Source of the DNA: Litomosoides sigmodontis | Lineage: Eukaryota > Nematoda > Chromadorea > Rhabditida > Onchocercidae | Length of the DNA stretch: 64,000 bases | Direction of reading: 5' to 3' | NCBI GenBank assembly: GCA_963070105.1 | Contig: OY718807.1 | Coordinates: 5,119,001-5,183,000 of the forward strand | In this document: piece after piece, positions 1-12,300 of the stretch | Position numbering within the stretch: position 1 is the first letter of the stretch | Layout of the letters: every line of letters starts with the position of its first letter | The notes under the pieces: model-generated | Seen by the model: the letters and a program-made list of their open reading frames with translations, nothing else | Told to the model about the DNA's origin: nothing | Database searches by the model: none | Translations under genes and position numbers: made by a program

Positions 1-388
1 CTTCGATACCACCGATACGGCGTGATTTTGGACAATATTCTGACGGTTCAGCGCCAGCAACAACTGCTATCCTTAGTTTACTTCGCAGTCTTACAAGACC
101 TGATCGTTCAAGAGCGGTATATGCATGTTCAATAAATTTCCGAATTTGTGGGTCAATGTAACTTGCATCATCAGGACTCATTTTCCAAAATCGATAATCA
201 AATTTGTCGATATCTGGTACTACACCAACTGCTTCTATAATTTCATAATCATCCCTTACAATTTTTTTGCGATGTTCAATTAATTCTTTGCCATTTAGCA
301 GACAGTGCCAAAATGTCTCATCATCAGGTGCTCCGGAAAAAGCTCCCGAATAGCCGATAACTGCAACCTGATCATTTCTATCTGTCGT
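1..388 (-). other. PKS ketosynthase KS3, N-terminal part
   Basis: The segment VAVIGYSGAFSGAPDDETFW and the later DASYIDPQIRKFIEHAY are the start of a ketosynthase (compare DPQQR in the other two). The active-site Cys lies outside the window. Confidence 0.88.
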
Positions 389-3300
389 TTCCATATCATT
401 TTTTAATTTACAATTTGTGGGAATATTTTGTGATAAATATTGTGATAATGTTTCCACGGTAGAGTACTCGTAGAGAACGGCAAGCGGGATATTCAAATTT
501 AACCGTTCTTTAAGTAGCGTTAGCATTTCGGAGATCATCAATGAATCAATCCCCATTGACATGAAGCCTACATCAGGTCTTACATCTGTAATGCCGCTTA
601 CTTCCGTAACACAATCCCTGATTATTTCACTGAAATCTTTCCTTGATTTAGAATGCGGATGGTCATCTCTGTGAAGGTCATTGTCTGAAATACATTTTAG
701 AAACCTGCTCAGGTATGGACGCTTTTTTCGAAATACATCAAAATTAGCATCCATTGCTATGTGATGACCCGTGATGGAAAGTAATTTGTAGCACAATTGA
801 GCAACCTGTTCCACCCGCATTAACTTCCAACCACTATCCTGAACCTGTTTCCGGATGCTTGCCATATGTTCACCAACCAGAAGTCCTCGTCCATCCCATG
901 GACCCCAGCTGATAAGCAAACCATCTGGTACATCTCTTATCATCAAATACTCCATAAGTGCATTGGCGACAACGTAGTTAGCCTGTCCAGCAGAGCCAAA
1001 AATAGTTGCTGCTGATGAGAATGCTACTATTTTCCCGATTGGATACGCTTTCGAAAGCTTAATGATATTCTGTAAACCTATAACTTTCGGAGAGCACACC
1101 ATTTCAAACAATTTCACATTCATATTTTCCATCAAACTATTGCTTATTGTTGCAGCACAATGGAAGACAACATCGAATGGCGCAAATGTCGCGAGAATTT
1201 TTTCCATTTGCTTGTAGTCGGTGCAATCAGCTTGTATCGTTTTGATCGCAGAACCATTGCTATTGCCGTTATTGTTGAAAGTGCTTGGCACACTTCTGGA
1301 CACAACCACCGCCAAATCAGGTCTCAACAGTTCGATCAGTTCCATTGCTACGCCACGAATATTCCCTGTTATTAGTATTCGACTGACATTTCTTACAACG
1401 AGCCTGGAATTATCGTCAACTTGTTGCAATCTTTCAACATACCGATTGCCACCGTTGTAACGAATTACTTCATTGAGGAAATCCTCGTCTGAAATTTCGT
1501 AGGAAAGTTGCTGATCAATGATGTCGGTGTGAATACTTTTGAAATTCACATTTCTGTGTTCCATTGCTAGCGTTTTCAGCAGGGCAGAAAAGGGCGCGCT
1601 TAATCGTTGATTCCCTGTCGTAGCAAAGACAATTAAGCACAATTTCGTATTTTTGTTGGGGTCACTGTTGCTGTTGCTGTTTAACAGAATCTTCCACAGA
1701 TCGATCACTAGCATACTTTGCCTTATGGTATTTTCCAGTAACTTTCTCTCATCAGTTATCCATTCCAATACCAACTTTGGGCATTCATGAAAGTCGAGCA
1801 GTTTTTTGATTCTCAAAATATCGTCATTATTAATTATCCTGTGGATGCAGGCAGCTTGCTGTCCAATAATTGTTGTTGGATCGGTAAGATTGATAGCGAT
1901 GTATGGAATGATTCGCCGTGGACTCAATGGTGTGCATTTCTCCTGAACTAATTTATATAGGTGACGACTATTGATCCAATCCACTTTAGTATTGCCAATG
2001 CTACCAATGTCGGATGAATCAACCGTGGTACTTGCTTCATCTGGTTTTTTTGCCGTTCGAGATATTTCCCGTTGCAAATTTGAAAAGGAAAATTCGTCGT
2101 ATGAAACATTATTATAATCAATACGACTAACAAAAGGCCAATATTTTTTCCTGGAATATTCAGGATCCGGTAAAAGACACGTTTTAATCGGTTGATAATA
2201 AAGTACCTGCCAATTGATATCAATGAAGTGCTCATGCAGTTGGCAAATTGTATCTAGAAATTGGCTGGTAAATGATCTTTTCCAAGTATTATTACCTATC
2301 ACTTCAGGTTTTTCAATAAGTAAACTTTGCACGTTCAAAATGCAATCGGAACTTTTGAAAACTCCTTCTCGTCGTATTTCGAAATTACAACGTTTATGTG
2401 ACGACAGTCCCTCTTTGGGATTACTTACTGCTTCTAAAGCATATTTCTCCTTACACTTTTGCTTTATTACTTTAATAACAAGTCGATCGATTTTGTTCGA
2501 TGGGACAATTGTTGATGGATTTATTCCAATTGCCAGCAAAAATGTGACCAATGAAAGCTTTGAAATAAATTCAAATCTGAATTTTCCACTCCGTTTAGAA
2601 GACAAAAAATTGTTTGCGCATTTATAACTTTTGATTGAATGTATGAAAATTCTCCGGAACGAAGGATACACTGTGCATAGTTCACCGATCATAGATGGCT
2701 CCGGGCTTTTCCCCAAATTCAAAGTAACTTTAGTCCATTTCTGCGGTTCATTTGTCATCTGGAAAGATATCCATTGTTGTGTGTGTCGTTTAATCGGTAC
2801 TGCCATCCGATATCTTCGGGTACCCCTTAGGTTTTGCAGGCACGCACAAACTGTTGTAAGACTGTAGCTTGTTTCCTTCATATACTCTTCCAATTTCTCG
2901 GATGCAAGCTTAAATGACTTTAGATCATCTAGTGAATACAGAAGGATGCGCGGCGAATGACCAGATGACAACTTGTGCTTCACTACCGCACGACTTTGTT
3001 CATTTTCCTTCATTTGTCTTTTGTTGCTACCTCTAAGAATCACCGAAGCATTGGTACCGCTGAAGCCGAAACTGTTTATGAGTATATCAAAAGTATTCGG
3101 TAATTCCTCACCAATTACTGGTACAGTTAAGGTAGCATTATTCATAATATTCCTGTTTAACAATTTAAAATGTTGGATTGGTGGTAGATATTGGTGACGA
3201 GATGCCTCGAGGGCCATTATTAACGATGCAGCACCAGCTGCAGCTTCACAATGACCAATTGAACTCTTTACCGAAGTAATGTAAATTGGATGATCTGTGC

Positions 3301-6300
3301 ACGACAAATCTGCCAGAGCTCTGGCAATAGCTTCCGCCTCAATTGGATCACCTAATGGAGTGCCTGCTGCGTGAGCTTCTACCCAGCTTATCATCGACGC
3401 ATTTACACGTTTCGCATTAACTCTATGAATCAGTTCGTACTCACTTGTGCCACTGGGTATCGTAAGCCCATTGGATCGTCCATTATGTCCCATACCGTAT
3501 GATTCGATTGTGAACGTTGTATCATTCTGATGGATAGATCCTGAATTGCAACCTCTCTCAGCTACTCTCTGCAGCAGTATCATAGCAGCTCCTTCTGATC
3601 GGACGTATCCATCTGCTTCCTCATCAAACACCTTGCAAAAGCCCGCTTTAGTGAGCATTTGCGCTTTCTCTAACACGGAGGTTGGTTTCGAGTTAAGGAT
3701 TATGTTAACGGCCCCGACGAGAGCTGCTCGACAATTACCCATTCTGATACTATCGCAAGCAACGACAAGCGCAGCAAAAAACGATGAGCACGCCGTGTCG
3801 ATGACCATTGTGGGTCCCTTTAAATTGAACCAATAAGCGATGCGACCGGCCAAAGCGCTTCGATTTGTGCCAGCGCCGAGGTGCGAAGGGACATCTTCAA
3901 TCTCTCCGTACGCTTTCTGCGCAAAATCGCCGGAACTGACGCCTATAAACACGCCCGTTTCACTATGCAGCCTCCCTAGCCCAGCACTTTCCATCGTTTT
4001 CTGCGTCATCTCCAAGAGAATTCTCTGCTGAGGGTCAATGTAGCTAGCTTCTTTAGGTGTAATACCGAACTGTGCCGCATCGAAGACGGTAATGTCAGTT
4101 TGAAGTTTTTGAATATTGCCCGGGAAGTGCAGGCCTGCTCCTGCTTTCAAATTATTCCACAATGAAGCGCAGTCTACTGCAGAACCAGGGAATTCACCAG
4201 CATAGCCAATAATTTCAATTTGCAACGTTTCATTCCCAACATACAGCGGCTTATTGTCCGTCTTAATTTTAGTCGTTAGTGCGCTATCAGAGCTCATCTC
4301 GATGTGCTTCAACGTATCACTCTCATCTGCGGTTCTACCAGCTCTCATCTTTGCAATGACAGTTGAATACTGAGAATCTGACGGATTGCGGCGTGTGATT
4401 GATGCGTTGGATTTAGCGCTAATATTAATTGCTGTAACATTGTTTAGAACAACGACTTTATTTTCACCCCCATAAATAATAACCGATCCGTTAATGACAT
4501 TATCAATACGCTTTGAGATAATTCCGTATGCACGGAAATAACCGTGAACAGTTTGCATGTCGTATTTTATTATGACATCATCAATTGCAAATGGAATATA
4601 CACTGCTGATTTGCAAGTGGTTAGAAGGGCGGCGGAAAGTAGTTGCAGAGCGCCGTCAAGGAGCTCTGTGAGACCACCAACATTGATCAATGTTGCACCA
4701 ATATAGTGATGTTTGTAGTATACTTCACGTAGTACGTGATACTTTGGTCCGTATTGCAAGCCGCGTTTTCTCATTGTTTCATAGAAAGCCCGATAAGGTA
4801 ATCTATTCATTTTCATCTTCAACCGCTCGTACTTCATTCGTAACGTATTCAAGGCGTTCATTTGTTGCGTTCCTTCCAGCTCCTTTTCACGTCCTTCAGT
4901 ACGACCTAACCGGCAACTGCTATATCTATTAATGCTATTTGCGAGAGTCAATTCAGATGAATCGAATTGTATTCCAAGTTTGTTCAAATCAGTTTCATTC
5001 ACCTGTCTTTCCAGCCGTAATGCTTCAAAGGTAATTGTTTTGCAGTCAAACAGTAAGCTTTGAACTGTTGATTTACCCGTACACGTCTGCAATGAATTTT
5101 TAACAAATTCAACAAACATGGAGATGATAAATGCTGCAGGCAATATTATTTCTCCGTGGATGAGGTGTTGCTCAATCAGTTCCATCTCACTTTCTCTTCC
5201 AACGACGGTTTTCTCGCCGGTGGTTTTCCCACAGCACTTCATAATTTCCTCCTCATTTCTTCTGCTACAAATTCGTTCCCATTTAATTTTAACACCAAAA
5301 CTGTGAAGTTGACATAAGGAGTGAATGAATGAGTCCACTTCGTGCTTATTAGTTCTAATTGCCGAACACACCAACACATCAGGCGTAGGTTCCAGTATAC
5401 TTCTCACAAATGTTGTCAGAATTTCACCATTACCTATTTCAAGCCATATATTAGTGTTACTGTAGTGCAGCGTTTTCACGCACTCTTCGAAAAGCACAGT
5501 GGAGTTGATCGGAGCGATCGATTGCGTTTGCTGCTTCATAAATTTTCCCGTAGAGCTACTAACAATAAATCCTCTCCTCATTTTTTGCAATTTCATTTGT
5601 TTGCATTCCATCACATATTGCTGCGAAAGTTTATCATCAATTGCCGAACTGTGAAATGGGTAGCAATCATCAACTATCGTTGCCGGACATCGACGTGATC
5701 GTGCGAAGCGTAAGCACAACTTAGCTGATCGATTGTCACCTGACAAGACGGTTTGCTTACTGCTGTTTTCAGCAGCTCGACTCATCCCACTGTATCGTTG
5801 AAGCTTCCTTGCATCCTTTCCCCTCACAGCAACCATTTTTCCCTTTCCCCTCGTACATCGAAGAATTTCGGCCCGTCGAATGACCAATTTCAACGCATCG
5901 TCGAATGATATTCTACCAGCCAACGCGCAAGCAACAACTTCTCCAACACTGTGCCCTAAGAAAAAATTAGCTTGCACACCGCAGAATTCGTAAAACTTAG
6001 CAAGCGAATATGCAAAGCAGTAAATTATCGGTTGAGCGTATTCCGTTCGATACAGTAACTCTCGATGACGCCACTGATAGACTACATCCCGGATGTGTAC
6101 ACATTCGTCGGACATATATCGAGCTGCTGCATTTAATGCTTCATCAAATTTTTTTCGAAAAAATGGAAAGATACAACTGAGCTGCCTGCCCATATTCCAC
6201 ACCTGACTTCCGTGACCGCTGATGATAAAGGATATGATTGGCTTTCGGGATCGCCTGGTATTAGGAATAACTTCAGACCGTTGCAAACCATCTCGCAACA

Positions 6301-9300
6301 TTTTGTATTTTGAACCCCAAATAACTCGGGAGTAGCCGTTAGACTGACCGTGCGCAAATGATCGATCCGGTGATATTACTGAGGTTTGGGACGACTGTTC
6401 AAACAGATCGATAAAACGAAAGTTTTGCTCCCCGTCTTTGGAATGGAACACGAAAAGCCTAAAATGTCTGGCTATATTTTCTAAATTTACTTCATCCGTT
6501 GGCGGAAAATTGTCATCGTTGTTCGTTCCTTCCAAATGCTCTTTTATCCGACAGGACAGCAATCCGATATGATGCGAAAGTTGGTCGATTGTAGGATGTT
6601 CAAATATTGCCAGCACGTTTAGAGTAGGCTTCATCTCAAATCTTTTTGTTAATCGGTTGACAAATCGATATATCTTGAGGGAATCAAGGCCGAGATCCAT
6701 GAAGCTTCTTTGGTAATCTTCGGCTGTCACCGCTTCGCCGGTCACTTCCTCCAAGCATTTGACAACCACTAATTTGATGCGATAAATATCACTTTCACAA
6801 GTGCCTCCACTGTCACTTTGCTTTAGGGCCTCTTGAACCTCCTCCCCGGTTTTTAGCCTACTATTTTCATTTCCATTATTTAGAAATACCGGAGCTAAAT
6901 CAGGACGATAATGTAGAACTTTCCCGACATCAACCTGAATGACAATCATTCTTGCCGGTGTGTTATCAATAGCAATTTGTAAATAATTCATCGCTTTTTG
7001 AGTTTTCAAACCAATGAATCCCATTTTATTTAAAATATCGTTAGCTTTAACAGCCATTCCAATTTCCAGCCAATTGCCCCAATTAATGATTGTCGCCGGA
7101 AGTCCTTTGGCTCGTCGTTCCACCATAATTTCGTCAACAAAAGCATTAGCTGCTGAATAGTTGCATTGGCCGGAGTTGCCGATTATTGCAGAAATGGACG
7201 AGTTGACAATAAAATGTTTGATTGGATGCGAACGACACAGTTTTTGTAAAATTAATAATCCGTCACACTTCGCTTCAGCTACACGTCGAAAAGTTGAAAT
7301 GTTTTGCTTGGAAGCTAACACGTCGTGAATGCATCCTGCGCTATGAATAATACTTGTTAAGGATATTTGCAGCTTCTCGAAGAATTCTTTCATTTGCATT
7401 TTAGACGTTAAGTCGACCGAAACTGCACGTACATCAACGCCTAAGCTGTCGCGCATTTTATCCATTTCTTCACTTTGCGTTTCATTTGGTCCTTTTCTGC
7501 CAAGCAAGAAAAGATGGGAAACTTTTCGATTGTATCCGATAAATTTAGCCATTTGCCAACCGATTCCGCCAAGACCGCCGGTAATAAGCCATCTTTCTGT
7601 CGAACTATCATTATCCGTTCGCACCGACCTCGGCAACTCTTTCATGTATTTTGCTAAATTTGAGATTTTTTGCAAAATAAAATTCCAATTGAATTGCACT
7701 TTGGGATATAATTCTGCCGACAAACTTTTAGCAAATCCTAATGCAAATGCATTGGCGCTTCCGCGCCCACACTCACCAGAAAACACATAGGTATGATTGG
7801 ATTTAGTGATTATCTTTGTGAGATGAAGTAACACTTCCGCAAGGTGTCGTAATGAAAAATTGCGGCTTAACTCAAATCTGATCACGGCTCTTTGATGACC
7901 GCTTAAATGTGATAGGAAATTACCTTCAAAATTTCCGGGATTTTTGATGTTTAAATGAATTATTCCGATGTCATGTTTAGTAGTACGTCGTTGTTTTTCG
8001 CTACTCACAACGACCACCAACTCGTTGCTCAATTTTTTGGCCGATATGGACTGCTTATCGGTAATGATAAGAGTCATGCAATCATTTCTCCCCTGTTCGC
8101 TGAGAAATATTTGTGTGTATGCGCAACTCTCATCTTCATCCGTCAATTGCTTCCATTGGATTTGACGTGTTTTACGAGTGCGCTTATCCAACGTAGACGC
8201 TTTACTCGTCTCGTCCTCCTTAGCACTGACAATCCGCGGTGATATTTTGTGATCATAGATTGCGTCCGCTAACAAATTGATATTTGGATGATTGAAAAGA
8301 TCAACGGCACCAATTTGCAAATTAGGGAAATAAATAGTATTTAGACGATTAGCAAGGTCAGTAATTGACAGGGAGTCGAGACCAAGTTCAGCGAACGATA
8401 CCGATAACTGTTCATTGCTAATTGGATTAGCGTCTTTACGAATATCCTCGACTGCTTGTCGTACTTTCTCAACACAATCTTGGAGGGATAAAGTGCTGCT
8501 TAAGTGGTTTGATTTTACTTCATTCTTTTTTCTCACAAATTTTCTTTTGCCACGTTTCTCCTTGACCTTTCCGTTGTTGAAACTACCACTTATTGCCATC
8601 TTATTATCGCTTCCATTATACGCAAATATTTTGTGATCTTCCCCTATCAACACATACATTGATTCGGACAGAAATGTGTGAAAATTAAAATTTTTAATGG
8701 TAAATTTGTTTTCACTGTAAATGTCGTGCGGATTTAGGAGATTGTAATAACACGCTGCTTGTATTATCGCCTCCATTAGAAGGAAAATTTGACAGCGACA
8801 TTTTGTTGCAAATATTTTTCCAGTTGAAGAAGCACGAGTGATCGTTTGATAAACGGGATCGTAGAACAATCCTTTCTCGTTGAGAGTTTGGTAAAAGTTC
8901 GGCTTTGTGGTAAAATTTGCAATTTGAGTGGCATTTAATGCTTTCCTTGGAATTGTATGAGCATTGAGGATGGCAACGTTTGCTTCACATATAGTAATAT
9001 TTGAGGCATACGTTAGTTTTACGTGATACTTTTCATCCGTACACTTCTTAATCGTTGTTTTTATCCAGTCATTTTCTCGCACTCGATATTTCATCATCGT
9101 TATATCTTTGAAGAAATAGAAGTGTGGTTGGTCAAAAATATTCTTCAGAAAGGTAAGTTGTAGTGATTGTATGATAGCTTCACAACAAATACCAAAAGAG
9201 AGATGCATTTCTCCTCCATATTTTACAGCCATCAATTCTCCATTGGTCATTTTGCTAATTTGATTAATGAAAACGCATTCGTTCTCCTCATCTTTCATTA

Positions 9301-12300
9301 GTCTGCCAATTAACCAGTGATCGACTGTTGTTGAATTTTCAGTAATCCAGTACGATTCACGTTTAAACTGATAATTGGGAAGTGTAACCGGATAAAGAGG
9401 CAATGAATACAAGCACGTCCAGTTAATGCAATCTCCTTGTAAGTAAGACGTTGCAATCATTCGCATGAATTCATATTCGAAAATTCTCTCGTCTTCTGCA
9501 GTGCATAATTTATACCATTTATAATTATCTTTCGCAGAAATTTTTTGAGTAAAAATTTGTATATTTGAGTACGTTGTGCTGTTGACGTTAGTAAACTTCA
9601 ATTTACCCGTAATTACGAGAGCTGCCGTTAGTGATAAACTATCACAAGCACAAATAGCTTTGATTTTAATGCCGACGTCGTGTAGAAATGTAATTAAACT
9701 CAAAATTCCCGACAGAATAATTACATTTTGTAGTCGTCGCAATCGTTTTGATGTTTTTTGCAACACAAAATTCTTCATTAGTGGAAAATTAGTTTTGAAA
9801 ATTGTCCTAAATTTTGAAAAAGTCAAATAAAGCAGGGGAAGTATATTTAGACATGAATTGCTACGCAATTTCAATCCTATCGCTGTCACGTGCTTCTCAG
9901 ACTTTTCAGAATTCGTCCATTTTTGCATAATCTTTCCTTTACATAGTAAGATGACAGCACGGTATTGCATGTGATTCCGATGAAGTGCCGCTGTTGAACA
10001 AACATCTTCGGTGTTTCGAAAAGTATTTTCTAACATTTTCTGATAGCTTGCCGTCAACATACTCAATGATTCCTTACTTTTCGCTGATACTGGACAAATA
10101 CACGTTTTCCGCTTTCTGTTCATCCTCTTTTTCGATTGCTTAAGAATTCTTTTTTTAAACTGCAATATTGCCATGGCGTTGGTTCCACTAATACCAAACG
10201 AACTAATCCCAGCTATGTCACCTTCTTCCCATTCCTCACCAACAACAGGTAAATATAGAGTTCCATGTCGTAAATTTTGTAAAAACTCATGCGATCCATG
10301 CTCTGGAATGTATTCATGCTTAAATTGTAGTAGAATTTTAGCCAGTCCAGTAGCACCAGCAGCAGCTTCTGCATGCCCGAAATGCGTTTTTACGGTGCCA
10401 ATCAAGCAGTGCTGCAATTTAGCTTGTAATGCTTTAAGCTCGATTGCATCACCAATTACAGTGCCTGTACCGTGGGCTTCCCAGTATTTAACAGGTCGAT
10501 CGCCTTGAATCTTACTTAAGCAGTCTTGGAGTAATTTTTCTTGGGCACGACCATTGGGCGCTGTAAGAGACACACTTTGTCCGTTGTGACCAATACGTGT
10601 TGAAATGATTGTTGTTTCAAAATCATTTCCTTCTGTTGCTTTATTTGCAGTGCATAAAAGAAGAGCTACGCATCCGTCCGCTCTTCCATAGCCACTTGCT
10701 TTTCCGTCAAAACTACGACACATGCCGTCATCAGCTAGTAAATTACCATTTGCTCGTTGACCGATACTTTCTTCCGTTAAAATTAAATTAACTCCAGCAA
10801 CGATAGCCATTGCACAATGACCATCAAGTAATGCATGAATTGCTGCCTGCAATGCAACCAAGCTCGAGCTGCATGCCGTATCAATCGTAATTGCTGGTCC
10901 GGTACTTCCGAACAAATAGTTCAATCGTCCACTAACAATGCTAGCGCTTGAGCCAAGCATCGATACAGTATCCTGACTTTTCACAATATCCGGATATTCA
11001 TTTGCCATGAAACCGACAAAAAATCCCGCATCTCTCAATGTGGTTAGTCCAGCATTTTCCATGCATTCATACACACATTCCAGCAGTATCCGTTGTTGAG
11101 GATCTATCTTTTCCGCTTCACTTCGTGAAATGTCAAAAAATGCTGCGTCAAAATGACTGATATCATTTGCCAAAAAATTAGCGCATCTAACAGGCTGACC
11201 GTATTTTCCTTGAGCTAAACTATCTCTCCCGCTGATTCTTGAACATGGTATTTTACTTGCCATTATCTGACCGGTTTTGAGAGCGTCCCAAAAGTCAGCC
11301 GGATCATAAACGGTTCTAGGCAAACGGCACGCAATCGATTTAATGCATATTACACTCTTGTCCTGTTGTGTCAACCGATTTAACGTCATTTGTGATAACG
11401 TATTTTTGTCCATCGATTCTTTCGTTTCCGGTTTTAATGGTTCTTCGAAAAGCGAATCTACCGGTGACTTAAAAAGATCAGACGATAGAGCTCTTTCTTT
11501 TTTCAACGATCTCATCACATTATCGGGCATCATTGGATAAAAGCTTATACCGCTAGCTGCAACAGCTATTTCGTTAGTTGCAAATTCAAAAGAACCCAAA
11601 AATTTTCCCTTTTTCAATTTTGCTTTAACGAATGCCATTATGCCAACATCTTCATAATTTCCCATTAAAATTCTTTGAACAATTTCCACTTTTCGAATAC
11701 GAAATGGCACCAAAGTTATGAATTTTTTGCCGTACTTTTGCATGTAAATAAAAACGATTGCTTGCATAGCTCCATCGATCAGAACATCGAGGTGTGTGCT
11801 CGGTGCAAGCTCTACCGTACCACTGTTATTATCCTCATTTATCATCAACTTTCGGACACAGCGGAACTCTTCCTCGTACTGATAGTGATAATACTCCATT
11901 TCCGCGTAAAATTCCTCTTCTGCAATTGACTTTGCGCTGTGCTTGCAGTTGTCATCTAATTTATTACTGTCGTAACCTTGCCATTCTAAATTAGTAATTC
12001 GTTTCTTCCGCACCCTTCGATGAAATTCACCACATCGGAATGTAACACACTGGTAATTTGAATATGTAACAGTGCATGTCTCTGAGGAAATTAAGACTTC
12101 AAGATTAACAGTATTACTTTCAGGTTCGAAAGTAACGGGAAAGGCAAAGGTTATGTCTTCTATAATGCGCCTTTTATTCGACAATGCGTTGTAAATAGTA
12201 ACAAGCAATGTCGCAGCTGGCAAAATATTGCGGTTGTATATCAGATGGGCAAGCAAGTATTTCTGCTCCTTCAAGTTCACTTGCACTCTCAAAATTCTTT

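Noticed and set aside
2214..2627. 137-codon plus-strand frame opposite the polyketide synthase
   Set aside because: It is antisense to KS2-KR2 coding sequence that has clear domain motifs; it has no recognisable family and starts from no special context.
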